Shown piece by piece: positions 46,475-55,582 of a stretch of DNA of 64,000 nt. The stretch is taken from NCBI RefSeq assembly GCF_002093975.1, contig NZ_KZ084329.1, positions 187,596 through 251,595 of the forward strand, in the 5' to 3' direction. The DNA is from Thermoactinospora rubra. Lineage in GTDB: Bacteria > Actinomycetota > Actinomycetes > Streptosporangiales > Streptosporangiaceae. A model generated the notes under the pieces. The model was not told the DNA's origin. It searched no databases and saw only the letters and a list, made by a program, of their open reading frames with translations. Each line of letters starts with the position of its first letter. The first letter of the stretch is position 1. A program made the position numbers and the translations under genes.

Positions 46475-47374
46475 TCAGCGGGTGAGCGCGGCCAGCAGGC
46501 GGTTGAGCGGGCCGTCCAGGCCGTAGCGGTCGGCCAGCCGTACCAGCGCCTCGGGGTCGCGGGGGGCGGCGGGCAGGGTGAGGTCGGCGGGCGGCAGCGG
46601 GGCGTCGGGGGCGACCCTGACCACGGCCGGGGCGACGGCGAGGTAGTCGCGGGCGGCGGCCAGCTTGGCACGTGCCCCGGCCGGCAGGCCCTCGGTGACG
46701 CCGGCCTCCAGCGCCTGCAGCAGCCCCTCCAGGGAGCCGAAGCGGCTGATGAGGGCGGCGGCGGTCTTCTCCCCGACCCCCGGCACGCCGGGCAGGCCGT
46801 CGCTGGGGTCGCCGCGCAGGACGGCGAAGTCGGCGTAGGCGCGGCCGGGGATGCCGTACTTCTCCCGGACGAACGCCTCGTCGACGACCTGCAGGTTGCG
46901 GATGCCGCGCCCGGTGTACAGCACGCGCACCCGCCGCGTGTCGTCGACGAGCTGGAACAGGTCGCGGTCGCCGGTGACGATGTCGACGGGCCCGCCGGCC
47001 TGGGCGGTGAGGGTGCCGATGACGTCGTCGGCCTCATAGCCGGGGCACTGCGGGCGGGCGATGCCGACCGCGTCGAGGACCTGCTCGATGACGGGGATCT
47101 GCGGGGCCAGCGTGTCGGGCACCTGCTCCTGGTCTCCCTGGGCGACGCGGTGCGCCTTGTAGGAGGGGATGGCCCGCACGCGGAAGGCGGGCCGCCAGTC
47201 GGCGTCCATGGTGGCGGCCAGCTCCTTGGGGGCGTGGTCGCGCACCAGCGTGGCGATCATGTCGATGAGCCCGCGCACGGCGTTGACGGGCATGCCGTCG
47301 GGCGCGGTGATCGACTCGGGCACGCCGTAGAAGGCGCGGAAGTACAGGGACGGGGTGTCCAGGAGCATGCGCAC
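46475..47374 (-). CDS. 5'-3' exonuclease, PolA N-terminal-domain type
   Basis: A 299-residue stand-alone flap/5' nuclease. The metal-binding acidic residues appear in MLLDTPSLYFRAFYG, PQCPGYEADDVIGTL and VTGDRDLFQLVDD. The helix-hairpin-helix DNA contact is DGLPGVPGVGEKTAAALI. It resembles the exonuclease domain of DNA polymerase I without the polymerase and likely removes RNA primers or flaps. Its GTG shares a base with the upstream phosphatase stop (TAGTG), so the pair is translationally coupled. Confidence 0.92.
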   Translation of the reverse strand: MRMLLDTPSLYFRAFYGVPESITAPDGMPVNAVRGLIDMIATLVRDHAPKELAATMDADWRPAFRVRAIPSYKAHRVAQGDQEQVPDTLAPQIPVIEQVLDAVGIARPQCPGYEADDVIGTLTAQAGGPVDIVTGDRDLFQLVDDTRRVRVLYTGRGIRNLQVVDEAFVREKYGIPGRAYADFAVLRGDPSDGLPGVPGVGEKTAAALISRFGSLEGLLQALEAGVTEGLPAGARAKLAAARDYLAVAPAVVRVAPDAPLPPADLTLPAAPRDPEALVRLADRYGLDGPLNRLLAALTR

Positions 47375-48588
47375 TAGCCCAGTATGCCGACTGCCAGCAG
47401 GCAGGCGTCGTCTTCGGGGTTGGGGCCGCCGATGCCCTCCAGCAGGCGGTCGAGCGCGGCGTCCAGGTCGCGGGGCGGCAGGCCGCGGGCGGCGCGCAGG
47501 GCGGCGTCCAGGCCCTCGTCCAGGTCCTGGGCCCGGCGTTCCACCAGGCCGTCGGTGAACAGCAGCAGCACGTCACCCGGGCGCAGCGGGGTGGCGGCCA
47601 GGTCGTAGGGCTGGTCGCCGGCCACGCCCAGCAGCAGGCCGCAGGGCGGGGCGAGCTGGCGGGCGGCGCCGTCGCGGATGAGGATGGGCGCCAGGTGCCC
47701 GGCCCGGGCCCAGGCGAAGACCCGGGTGCGGGGGTCGAGGTGGCCGATCACGGCGGTGGCGGTGGTCTCGGGCAGCCGGTGCACGACCAGCTCGTTCAGC
47801 CAGGCCAGCAGCCGGTCGGCGGGCCGGCCGGTCATGGCCAGGCCGAGCAGGGCGTGGCGCAGCTGGGCCATGTGGGCGATCGCGGGCAGGCCGTGGCCGG
47901 ACACGTCGCCGATGGCCAGCAGCGCCCGCCCGTCGGGCAGCGCGGCGGCCTCGAACCAGTCGCCGCCGAGGTTGGCGGCCTGCTCGGCGGGGACGTAGCG
48001 GACGGCGACGCGGGCGCCGGGCAGCTCCAGGGCGGCGTGCGCGGGCAGGATGGCCTCGCGCAGCGTGAGCATGACCGTGCGGTCCTCGGCGGCCCGGGCG
48101 CGCTGCTCGGACATGATGCGCTCGGCGCGGCGGCGCCCGGTGATGTCCTGGATGACGCCGTGCACTCCGGCAGGCCCGTCGGGCTCCGGCAGCGGCTCCA
48201 GGACCATCCGGAGGTTGCGCAGCTCCCCGTCGCGGCGGATGCGCAGCTCGGCGTGGGCGGGGGCGGCCTGGTCGGCCACGGCGCGCAGCAGCTCCTCCAG
48301 CACGGCCTCGTCGCCGGGTTCGAGGTAGCGGGCCAGGTCGGCCAGGGCGGCGGGGCCGGCTCCCGGATCGCGGCCGAAGATGACGTAGACGTGGTCGGAC
48401 CACAGCGCCTCGCCGGTGCGCAGGTCCCACTGGGCCCAGCCCATGTTGCCCAGGCGCTGGGCGTGCGCGAGCTGGGCGGCCAGCAGGGCGGCGTCGCGCC
48501 CGGCGGGCCGGCGGCCGGTGAGCTGGCGGAGGAGCTCGGCCGCGGTGACGGGACGGCGGTCCTGCGAGGGGGAGACGGGGCCGGCCAT
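47374..48588 (-). CDS. PAS-SpoIIE (PP2C) serine phosphatase
   Basis: A 404-residue protein with a PAS domain (about 45-155, MGWAQWDLRTGEALWSDHVY, ending in GVIQDITGRRRAE) and a SpoIIE-type phosphatase domain (about 185-400). The metal-binding Asp residues are in GGDWFEAAALPDGR, GDVSGHGLPAIAHMAQLRHAL and LLLFTDGLVE. Family members dephosphorylate anti-sigma-factor antagonists; no such partner lies here. ATG 48588 is used because the PAS-proximal sequence begins there. Its control region contains a perfect 16-bp palindrome at 48619-48634 shared with the divergent peptidase gene. Confidence 0.9.
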   Translation of the reverse strand: MAGPVSPSQDRRPVTAAELLRQLTGRRPAGRDAALLAAQLAHAQRLGNMGWAQWDLRTGEALWSDHVYVIFGRDPGAGPAALADLARYLEPGDEAVLEELLRAVADQAAPAHAELRIRRDGELRNLRMVLEPLPEPDGPAGVHGVIQDITGRRRAERIMSEQRARAAEDRTVMLTLREAILPAHAALELPGARVAVRYVPAEQAANLGGDWFEAAALPDGRALLAIGDVSGHGLPAIAHMAQLRHALLGLAMTGRPADRLLAWLNELVVHRLPETTATAVIGHLDPRTRVFAWARAGHLAPILIRDGAARQLAPPCGLLLGVAGDQPYDLAATPLRPGDVLLLFTDGLVERRAQDLDEGLDAALRAARGLPPRDLDAALDRLLEGIGGPNPEDDACLLAVGILG

Positions 48589-48605
48589 GGAATCCACTCT
48601 CGGAG

Positions 48606-48639
48606 CAACGGTGAAACATGGGGCAATTGCCCCAACGGT
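48606..48639. promoter_or_regulatory. 16-bp perfect palindrome in a divergent control region
   Basis: tggggcaattgcccca (48619-48634) is flanked by the direct repeat caacggt (48606-48612 and 48633-48639). It is a likely dimeric operator between the phosphatase and peptidase genes. Confidence 0.55.
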
Positions 48640-48724
48640 AGGTGATCGCCCTTGAACGGAGTGTAGCGATGAGTTGCCGGGCTGTAAGCCTCTTTCGGGG
48701 ATTTTGCCGAGTAGATTGACTGCT

Positions 48725-49837
48725 GTGACGACGACCTCGGATCTGTACCCCGTCTCCCGCCTCGCCGCCGTCCAGCAGGCCACCGCCGCGGCCGGCATCG
48801 ACGCGCTGCTGCTGACCCCCGGCCCCGACCTGCGCTACGTCAGCGGGTATGAGGCGCTGCCGCTGGAGCGGCTGACGTGCCTGGTGGTGCCGGCCTCCGG
48901 CGAGCCGTTCATGATGGTGCCGCGGCTGGAGCTGCCGGCGGCGCAGGCCTCGCCCGCCGCGCGCCTGGGCCTGGAGTTCGTGGCCTGGGACGAGACCGAC
49001 GACCCCTACGCGATGGTGGCCGCGCGCCTGGGCGCGGTGCGCACGGTGGGGCTGGCCGACCGGATGTGGGCGCTGGCCTCGCTGCGTTTCCGCGCCGCCA
49101 TGCCGGGCGCCGAGCAGGTGCTGGCCGGCAGCGTGCTGCGGCGGCTGCGCATGCGCAAGTCGCCCGCCGAGGTCGCCGCGCTGCGCGAGGCCGGGCAGGC
49201 CATCGACACGGTGCACCGGCAGGTGCCGGCCCTGCTGAAGGCCGGGCGGACCGAGCGCGAGGTCGGCCGCGACCTCCACGACGCGATCCTGGCCGCCGGC
49301 CACACCACGGTGGACTTCGTCATCGTGGGCTCCGGGCCCAACGGCGCCAGCCCCCACCACGAGCTGTCCGACCGCGTCATCCAGGCCGGCGAGCCGGTCG
49401 TGGTCGACATCGGCGGGCAGCTGCCCAGCGGCTACTGCTCCGACTCCACCCGCACCTACTGCGTGGGCGAGCCGCCGGCCGACTTCGCCGCCTACTACGC
49501 CGTCCTCCAGCGCGCCCAGGAGGCCGCCTGCGCCGCCGTACGGCCCGGCGTGCCGTGCGAGGCGGTCGACGCGGCGGCCCGCGAGGTGATCGCGCAGGCC
49601 GGCTACGGCGAGTACTTCATCCACCGCACCGGGCACGGCATCGGCATCGAGACGCACGAGGAGCCCTACATCGTGGCCGGCAACGCCGAGCCGCTGGAGC
49701 CGGGCATGGCCTTCTCCGTGGAGCCGGGCATCTACCTGCCGGGCCGGCACGGGGCGCGCATCGAGGACATCGTCGTGTGCACCGAGGGCGGCGGGGAGCG
49801 GCTCAACGCCGTGCCGCGGGAGCTCATCATTATCTGA
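48725..49837 (+). CDS. M24-family Xaa-Pro aminopeptidase
   Basis: A 370-residue metallopeptidase. The creatinase N-terminal domain (1-125) is followed by the pita-bread catalytic domain with VVVDIGGQLPSGYCSDSTRTYCVG (two metal Asp), HRTGHGIGIETHEEPYI (His), FSVEPGIYLPG (Glu) and RIEDIVV (Glu). It removes N-terminal residues that precede proline. GTG 48725 has no Shine-Dalgarno; TAGATT (48712-48717) ends 7 nt before it, so it is probably leaderless. Confidence 0.92.
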   Translation: MTTTSDLYPVSRLAAVQQATAAAGIDALLLTPGPDLRYVSGYEALPLERLTCLVVPASGEPFMMVPRLELPAAQASPAARLGLEFVAWDETDDPYAMVAARLGAVRTVGLADRMWALASLRFRAAMPGAEQVLAGSVLRRLRMRKSPAEVAALREAGQAIDTVHRQVPALLKAGRTEREVGRDLHDAILAAGHTTVDFVIVGSGPNGASPHHELSDRVIQAGEPVVVDIGGQLPSGYCSDSTRTYCVGEPPADFAAYYAVLQRAQEAACAAVRPGVPCEAVDAAAREVIAQAGYGEYFIHRTGHGIGIETHEEPYIVAGNAEPLEPGMAFSVEPGIYLPGRHGARIEDIVVCTEGGGERLNAVPRELIII

Positions 49838-49841
49838 CACA

Positions 49842-49929
49842 AGTCCTGACATGTCGTGATAAGGGGCTGCTGGACAGACTTGGGTCTTGAGGGGCTTTTG
49901 AGGTGTTGTTAGAGTCCTGACACGACTCT
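49842..49929. promoter_or_regulatory. Repeat-rich control region before the conservon-type GTPase gene
   Basis: agtcctgaca occurs at 49842-49851 and 49913-49922. The second copy is part of an inverted repeat with arms agagtc (49911-49916) and gactct (49924-49929). gacatgtc at 49848-49855 is a further palindrome. These may be regulator sites. Confidence 0.4.
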
Positions 49930-49954
49930 TGACTAGGGCACGAGGCGGTGCTGC

Positions 49955-50470
49955 ATGGATCGCTGGCGGCTGCCGGTGGCGATCACCGTGGTGATCGCGG
50001 GAGGCGGCGGCGCGGGCAAGACCACCCTGGTGCGCGCGGTCTCCGGCGCCCGCCCGCTGCGCACCGAGGAACCCTCGCCCGGCGGCGACGGCTGGACCAG
50101 CGTGCCGGTGGACGTGGGCCGGCTGACCATCGGCGACCAGTACACGGTCTACCTGCTCGACACCCCGGGCCCGGTGTGGGACCAGGTGGCCGGGGGCGCC
50201 ACCGGCGCGCTGGTGGTGGCCGACGGCCGCCGCCCCGAGGGCTGCCGGCCCGCCGTGGAGTACTTCACTGCCCGCCACACGCCCTTCGTGGTCGCGGTCA
50301 ACTGCTTCGAGGGCGCCCGCCGGCCCGCTGAGGAGGAGGTACGGCAGGCGCTCGGCCTGGCGGCGGGCGTGCCGGTCATGGCCTGCGACGCCCGCCGCCG
50401 CGCCTCGGGCACCCAGGTCCTCATCGCCCTGCTGGAGCACGCCCTGGCCCGTGCGGCGACACCGGCCTGA
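49955..50470 (+). CDS. Conservon-type (CvnD-like) small GTPase
   Basis: A 171-residue P-loop protein. It has AGGGGAGKTTLVRAV (G1), YLLDTPGP (G3) and a degenerate G4, AVNCFEG, in place of NKxD, as in the CvnD ATP/GTP-binding proteins of actinobacterial conservons. Those normally sit behind cvnA-cvnB-cvnC (sensor kinase-like, roadblock and DUF742 proteins). None of these is present here, so this is a solitary copy. The upstream region is rich in repeats. ATG 49955 lacks a convincing Shine-Dalgarno. Confidence 0.82.
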   Translation: MDRWRLPVAITVVIAGGGGAGKTTLVRAVSGARPLRTEEPSPGGDGWTSVPVDVGRLTIGDQYTVYLLDTPGPVWDQVAGGATGALVVADGRRPEGCRPAVEYFTARHTPFVVAVNCFEGARRPAEEEVRQALGLAAGVPVMACDARRRASGTQVLIALLEHALARAATPA

Positions 50471-50488
50471 CGGCGCTACCTTTGTCCG

Positions 50489-50956
50489 ATGGAGGAGATC
50501 GACCGCCGCATCGTCACGCTGCTGGCCAGGGATGGCCGGATGAGCTTCACCGACCTTGCCAAGGAGACCGGCCTGTCCGTCTCCGCCGTGCACCAGCGGG
50601 TGCGCCGCCTGGAAAAGCGCGGCGTGCTGCGCGGTTACACCGCGGTCATCGACCACGACGCCGTCGGCCTGCCGCTGACCGCGTTCGTGTCCATCAAGCC
50701 GATCGACCCGGCCGCCCCCGACGACGCCCCCGAGCGCCTGGCGCACCTGGCGGAGATCGAGGCCTGCCACAGCGTGGCGGGGGAGGAGAGCTACATCCTC
50801 AAGGTCCGCGTCGCCTCCCCGCGCGACCTGGAGGACCTGCTGCAGCGCATCCGCGCGGCCGCCAACGTCTCCACGCGCACCACCGTCGTGCTCAGCACGC
50901 CGTATGAGTACCGCCCGCCGGAGCTGGGCGGCGGCCTGACCGAGACGGCCCCCTGA
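50489..50956 (+). CDS. AsnC/Lrp-family regulator
   Basis: A 155-residue regulator. The N-terminal helix-turn-helix MEEIDRRIVTLLARDGRMSF, DLAKETGLSVSAVHQRVRRLEKRGVL is followed by the RAM ligand-binding domain (about 65-145), with CHSVAGEESYILKVRVASPRDLEDLL. Lrp proteins form octameric rings that sense amino acids. ATG 50489 is 6 nt after TACCTT (50477-50482), giving a leaderless transcript. The target is unknown; HelR lies 46 bp downstream in the same direction. Confidence 0.92.
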   Translation: MEEIDRRIVTLLARDGRMSFTDLAKETGLSVSAVHQRVRRLEKRGVLRGYTAVIDHDAVGLPLTAFVSIKPIDPAAPDDAPERLAHLAEIEACHSVAGEESYILKVRVASPRDLEDLLQRIRAAANVSTRTTVVLSTPYEYRPPELGGGLTETAP

Positions 50957-51002
50957 CGTGTGCATACTGGAGAGTTGACACCTGGAGCACTGGAGCCGTC
51001 CC

Positions 51003-53279
51003 ATCACCGACAAGACCGAACTCGCCAAGGAGCAGGAGTACCTCTCCCGCCTCTACCACCGGCTCGACGAGCTGCGTGAGCGCACCCAGCGCCAGCTCAA
51101 GGAGGTCCTGGCCGCCGGCGCCGTGGGCACCCAGCAGAACAGGTCCGAGCGCGACACCTTCGCCGGGATGTACGCCGCGCGCCTGGCCCGCCTGTGGGCG
51201 GTCGAGCGCGGCCTGGCCTTCGGCCGCCTGGACCAGGCCGACGGGCAGCGCTTCTACATCGGCAAGATCGGCATGACCGACGACGAGCAGAACCGCCTGC
51301 TCATCGACTGGCGCGCCCCGGTCGCCCAGCCGTTCTACCGCGCCACCCCCGCCCGCCCCATGGGTGTCACCCGGCGGCGCCACCTGCAGACCAGGGGCCG
51401 CACGGTGATCGGCGTCGAGGACGACCTGCTCGACCTCGACGCCATGAGCGAGGCCGACCGGGTCACCCTGAGCGGCGAGGCCGCGCTGCTGGCCGCGCTG
51501 GACGAGGAGCGCACCGGCCGCATGCGCGACATCGTCGCCACCATCCAGGCCGAGCAGGACCGCGTCATCCGCGCCGACCTGAGCGGCGTGCTGGTGGTGC
51601 AGGGCGGCCCCGGCACCGGCAAGACCGTCGTGGCCCTGCACCGGGCCGCCTACCTGCTGTACTCCCACCGCGAGCGGCTGGAGCGGCGCGGCGTGCTCAT
51701 CCTCGGCCCCAACCCCACGTTCCTGCGCTACATCGAGCAGGTCCTGCCCTCCCTCGGCGAGACCGACGCGCTGCTGTCGACCGTGGGCGAGCTGTATCCG
51801 GGCATCACCGCCACCAGGCGCGACCGGCCCGAGGTCGCCGCGCTCAAGGGCGACCCGCGCATGGCCGAGGTGCTGGCGCGAGCCGTACGAGACCGGCAAC
51901 GGGTGCCGCGCCGCCCCATCGAGCTGCCGCTGGGCCGCTACACCCTCACCATCGACGGGCGCATGCTCGACTCGGCGCGCAGCAAGGCGGTCAAGTCGCG
52001 CCGCCCCCACAACGCCGCCCGCGCGATCTTCGTCCGCTCGCTGCTGAACGCGCTGGCCCGGCAGGCGGCCAGGAAGCTCGGCAAGGGCCTCATCGACGAG
52101 GAGGAGCTGGCCGACCTGCGCGAGGACCTGCGCACCGAGCCCGTGGTCAAGGCCGCGCTCAACCGGCTGTGGCCGTACCTGACGCCGCAGCGGCTCCTGC
52201 TGGGCCTGTACGGCTCGGCCGAACGGCTGGAGTACGCGGCCGGCGAGCTGCTGACGCCGCGGGAGCGGGAGCTGCTGCGGCGCGAGGGCGGGGAGTGGAC
52301 CGACTCGGACGTGCCGCTGCTGGATGAGGCCGCCGAGCTGCTGGGGGAGATCGACGAGCAGGTGCTGCGCGCCTCGGCCGCCCACGCCGAGGAGGAGCTG
52401 GCCGCCGCCCGGCTGGCCGAGCAGCGCGAGCGCGAGTCGGAGCTGGCCTACGCCCGCGAGGTGCTGGAGCTGACCGGGCTGTCGGACGTCATGGAGGCCG
52501 AGCGCCTGGCCGAACGGCAGCGCGACGAGGGCCCGCACCTGACCACCGCCGAACGCGCCGCCGCCGACCGCACCTGGGCCTACGGGCACGTGATCGTGGA
52601 CGAGGCCCAGGAGCTGACCCCCATGGCCTGGCGGGCCGTCATGCGGCGCATCCCGTCCAGGTCCATGACCATCGTGGGCGACATCGCCCAGACCGGCGCG
52701 AGCGGCGGGGCCCGCTCCTGGGCGGCGGTGCTCGACCCGTATGTGGCCGGCCGCTGGCGGCAGGAGACGCTGACGGTCAACTACCGCACGCCGGTGGAGC
52801 TGATGGAGGTGGCGGCCGACGTCCTGCACGCCATCGACCCGTCGCTGGAGCCTCCCCGGTCGGTACGGCACAGCGGCGCCCGGCCGTGGGCGGCGCCCCT
52901 GGGGGAGCTGGCCTCGCTGGCCAAGGCGTCGGCGGAGGCGGGCGGCAAGACCGCGGTGCTCGCCCCGGAGTCCATGCTGGAGGAGGTCGGGGCCACGGTG
53001 ACGGCGGCGGTAGGCGGGGCGGTGCTCGTCCGGCCCGGCGTGCGGGCCGGGGCCGAGGCGCTGGACGCGCCGGTGGCGATCATGGGGGTGACCGACGCCA
53101 AGGGGCTGGAGTTCGACTCGGTGATCGTCGTGGAGCCGGCGCGGATCGCGGGCGAGTCGCCCCGGGGGCTGAGCGACCTGTACGTCGCGCTCACCCGGGC
53201 CACGCAGCGGCTGGGCGTGGTGCACGATCTGCCGCTTCCCGCATACCTGCGGCGCCTGTCCCCGTGCCCGAATATCTAG
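51003..53279 (+). CDS. helR: HelD-like RNA polymerase recycling ATPase HelR, apparent ATC start
   Basis: A 758-residue UvrD/HelD-family motor that releases RNA polymerase from stalled complexes; HelR of Streptomyces displaces rifamycin from the enzyme. Features are an N-terminal coiled-coil arm (about 1-75), Walker A VVQGGPGTGKTVVALHRAA, VDEAQELTPMAW (motif II), GDIAQTGASGG and a C-terminal VALTRATQRLGVVHDLP. The conserved N-terminal helix (ELAKEQEYLSRLYHRLDELR) lies upstream of the first usual start, GTG 51123. The only position with a good Shine-Dalgarno is an ATC codon at 51003 (ggag at 7 bp). CTG 50982 is the other in-frame option. Confidence 0.85.
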   Translation: MTDKTELAKEQEYLSRLYHRLDELRERTQRQLKEVLAAGAVGTQQNRSERDTFAGMYAARLARLWAVERGLAFGRLDQADGQRFYIGKIGMTDDEQNRLLIDWRAPVAQPFYRATPARPMGVTRRRHLQTRGRTVIGVEDDLLDLDAMSEADRVTLSGEAALLAALDEERTGRMRDIVATIQAEQDRVIRADLSGVLVVQGGPGTGKTVVALHRAAYLLYSHRERLERRGVLILGPNPTFLRYIEQVLPSLGETDALLSTVGELYPGITATRRDRPEVAALKGDPRMAEVLARAVRDRQRVPRRPIELPLGRYTLTIDGRMLDSARSKAVKSRRPHNAARAIFVRSLLNALARQAARKLGKGLIDEEELADLREDLRTEPVVKAALNRLWPYLTPQRLLLGLYGSAERLEYAAGELLTPRERELLRREGGEWTDSDVPLLDEAAELLGEIDEQVLRASAAHAEEELAAARLAEQRERESELAYAREVLELTGLSDVMEAERLAERQRDEGPHLTTAERAAADRTWAYGHVIVDEAQELTPMAWRAVMRRIPSRSMTIVGDIAQTGASGGARSWAAVLDPYVAGRWRQETLTVNYRTPVELMEVAADVLHAIDPSLEPPRSVRHSGARPWAAPLGELASLAKASAEAGGKTAVLAPESMLEEVGATVTAAVGGAVLVRPGVRAGAEALDAPVAIMGVTDAKGLEFDSVIVVEPARIAGESPRGLSDLYVALTRATQRLGVVHDLPLPAYLRRLSPCPNI

Positions 53280-53779
53280 CCCTATGGCGCAGTGCGTCCG
53301 GGCTGCGAAAACATAGGCCCCCGCTGATCAGGACACGGTTGACATCATCGCCGAAGGCGGTAGTTTGCTGCGCAGTCCAGCACGGGACTTGGCCGGTTGG
53401 CCGTCTCTGACATCGCGGATCCTGCGTCCGTGACGGAGCCGCTTCTCGAGGGGCGCAGCTTTCGTCCACACAGCCAGGTGCAGGGCCGTCGGTCCGTCGA
53501 GTCGGGGCACCCCAACCGGGCGGGGGGTTGGACCCGGGACGGGCCCGGATGCCCAGTAGACAACGGAACTCCGCGCTCGCCGCCGACGGGACGGATCCGG
53601 TCCGAAGGGTTTCCGGGCCCTCTTCCGTTCCCGTGCCCACGGACTCGCCGCGAGAGCGCCGGGTGATCCTTTCCTCAAGGGGTCATCCGGCCTGCCCTCG
53701 TCCGCGCCGAGGCGTGCGGGGCGGTAGCGTTGCTGCACAGGCAGCCCTTTCATCCGTCCGTCGCGAGGAGACCGAGGCA
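53280..53779 (+). other. 500-bp region with a good promoter and no recognisable gene
   Basis: TTGACA (53339-53344) and TAGTTT (53361-53366), separated by 16 nt, form a good promoter on the plus strand. It lies 410 bp before lnt, so it would give a long leader or a separate small RNA. A second TAGCGT near 53724 fits a shorter lnt transcript. Short open frames in the stretch show no recognisable protein. Confidence 0.45.
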
Positions 53780-55582
53780 GTGGCGCAGGACCTCACAGGC
53801 CACCCCGAGGCCGACCCCTCCTCCCCGATCCCGGGGCCCGACGCCTCCCCGCCTCCCCTGCACGCCCCCGAGGCCTCCTCCGCTTCCTCCCGCACCGCCG
53901 AGGGCTCTTCCCCCCCTTCCGGCTCCACCACGGGGGCAGGCGCCCCGGGCGGCTCCTCGCCTTCCCTCGCCGCGGGCGGTCCTTCCCCTTCCCCCGCCAC
54001 GGGTGGTTCTTCCCCTTCTTCCCGCGCCCCTGAGGTGGGTGAGCCGGGCGACGGCGGGAGGGAGGCGCCGGCGGGATTCCCGTGGACGCGATTGGCAGGG
54101 GCGGCGGCCGGGGGGCCGGCGTTGTTCCTCGCCTTCCCGCCCCTGGACTGGTGGCCATGCGCCCCCCTCGGCCTGGCCCTCCTCACCTTGAGCCTGTACG
54201 GCCTGCGCCCCCGCCGGGCCGCCTGGGTGGGCTACCTGGCCGCCCTGGTCTTCCTGCTGCCCGCCCTCGCCTGGGTGCGCCCCATCGGCTACGACGCCTG
54301 GCTCGCCCTGGTCGCCGTCGAGGCCCTCTTCTACGCCGCCTGGGCCGCCGCGACGGCCCTGGTGGTGCGCCTGCGATGGTGGCCGCTGGCCGTGGCGGCG
54401 CTGTGGGTGGCGATGGAGTGGGCCCGCTCGACCTTCCCCGTGGGCGGCTTCCCCTGGGTGCGGATCGCCTTCAGCCAGGGCGAGTCGCCGTTCACCCCCT
54501 ACGCCTCCCTCGGCGGCGCGCCCCTGGTGAGCTTCGCCGTCGCCCTGTGCGGCACGCTCCTGGCCGCCGCCGTCCGCACGCTGCGGCACCCCGGGCGCCA
54601 GCACAGCCGCCACCGCGCCACCGCCGCCCTGACCGCCGGGGCGCTGGCCGTACCCCTGCTGACCCTCCTGATCCCCCGCCCGCCCGATGAGCACCGCACC
54701 GTCAACGTCGGCATCGTCCAGGGCAACGTCCCGGGGGAGGGGATCTCCGCCTTCGGCGACGAAGCCGCCGTTGTCCTGAAAAATCATGCGAACGGCACGC
54801 ACGAGCTGGCGAAAGCCGTACGGGACGGAAGGCTCCCCAAGCCGGATCTCGTGGTCCTCCCGGAGAACTCCACCGACATCGACCCCTACCGAGACCCCGA
54901 GGCGTACCGGATCATCGACGGGTCGGTGCGCGACGTCGGCGTCCCGGTCCTGGTCGGCGCGGTGGTCGCGATCGGTGAGGAGCACCGCGCCACCCGCAGC
55001 CTGGTGTGGGACCCCAGCACCGGCCCCGGCGCCTACTACGACAAGCAGCACCTGGTCCCCTTCGGCGAGTACACGCCGTTCAAGGAGGTCTTCCTGACGC
55101 TGTTCGAGCGGGCCCGGCTCGTCGGCAGGCAGTCGGTGGCCGGGACCAGGCCGGGGGACCTGGTCATGGGGCCGGTGACGATCGGCGCGATCAACTGTTA
55201 TGAGGTGGCCTTCGACGGCACCGTGCGCGGCACGGTCCGCGCCGGCGGCTCGCCGCTGGTGGTGCAGACCAACAACGCCACCTACGCGCTGTCCAACCTG
55301 CCGCCCCAGCAGCTGGCCATGTCCAAGCTGCGGGCCGTGGAGCACAACCGCGCCGTCCTGACCGCCGCCACCACGGGAATCTCCGCCTTCGTCACGCCAG
55401 ACGGTAAGGTCTCCTGGCAGACCAGGGAGCGCGTCGCCGACCAGACCGTGGTCACCGTGCCGGTTCGCACCCGCGGCACGGTCGCCACGGCGGTGGGCCA
55501 GGCGCCGGAATGGGCATTGATAGTGATGGGAGCGGCGGCCGTCGGGGTCGCCGCACGTCGTCGGGTGAGGGACGCCAGATGA
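53780..55582 (+). CDS. lnt: Apolipoprotein N-acyltransferase Lnt with disordered N-terminus
   Basis: A 600-residue membrane enzyme that adds the third acyl chain to lipoproteins. An unusual 95-residue Ser/Pro/Gly-rich start (repeats such as GGSSPS) precedes about six membrane helices. The nitrilase-type domain then carries the catalytic triad: Glu in [10 protein letters not shown], Lys in [15 protein letters not shown] and Cys in [10 protein letters not shown] final membrane helix follows. GTG 53780 has gaggag at 9 bp. Its stop overlaps the ppm ATG (ATGA). Lnt-Ppm pairing is well known in actinobacteria, where mycobacteria fuse both into Ppm1. Confidence 0.93.
   Translation: MAQDLTGHPEADPSSPIPGPDASPPPLHAPEASSASSRTAEGSSPPSGSTTGAGAPGGSSPSLAAGGPSPSPATGGSSPSSRAPEVGEPGDGGREAPAGFPWTRLAGAAAGGPALFLAFPPLDWWPCAPLGLALLTLSLYGLRPRRAAWVGYLAALVFLLPALAWVRPIGYDAWLALVAVEALFYAAWAAATALVVRLRWWPLAVAALWVAMEWARSTFPVGGFPWVRIAFSQGESPFTPYASLGGAPLVSFAVALCGTLLAAAVRTLRHPGRQHSRHRATAALTAGALAVPLLTLLIPRPPDEHRTVNVGIVQGNVPGEGISAFGDEAAVVLKNHANGTHELAKAVRDGRLPKPDLVVLPENSTDIDPYRDPEAYRIIDGSVRDVGVPVLVGAVVAIGEEHRATRSLVWDPSTGPGAYYDKQHLVPFGEYTPFKEVFLTLFERARLVGRQSVAGTRPGDLVMGPVTIGAINCYEVAFDGTVRGTVRAGGSPLVVQTNNATYALSNLPPQQLAMSKLRAVEHNRAVLTAATTGISAFVTPDGKVSWQTRERVADQTVVTVPVRTRGTVATAVGQAPEWALIVMGAAAVGVAARRRVRDAR

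Noticed and set aside
50957..51002. Rifamycin-associated inverted repeat upstream of helR
   Set aside because: No long GC-rich inverted repeat of that kind is present in the 46 bp between the AsnC gene and helR.
47573..51028. Very long open frame on the minus strand (over 1100 codons) across the peptidase, GTPase and AsnC genes
   Set aside because: It is antisense to recognised genes. Its translation is His/Gly/Gln/Val-rich low-complexity typical of GC-rich shadow frames, with no family motifs.
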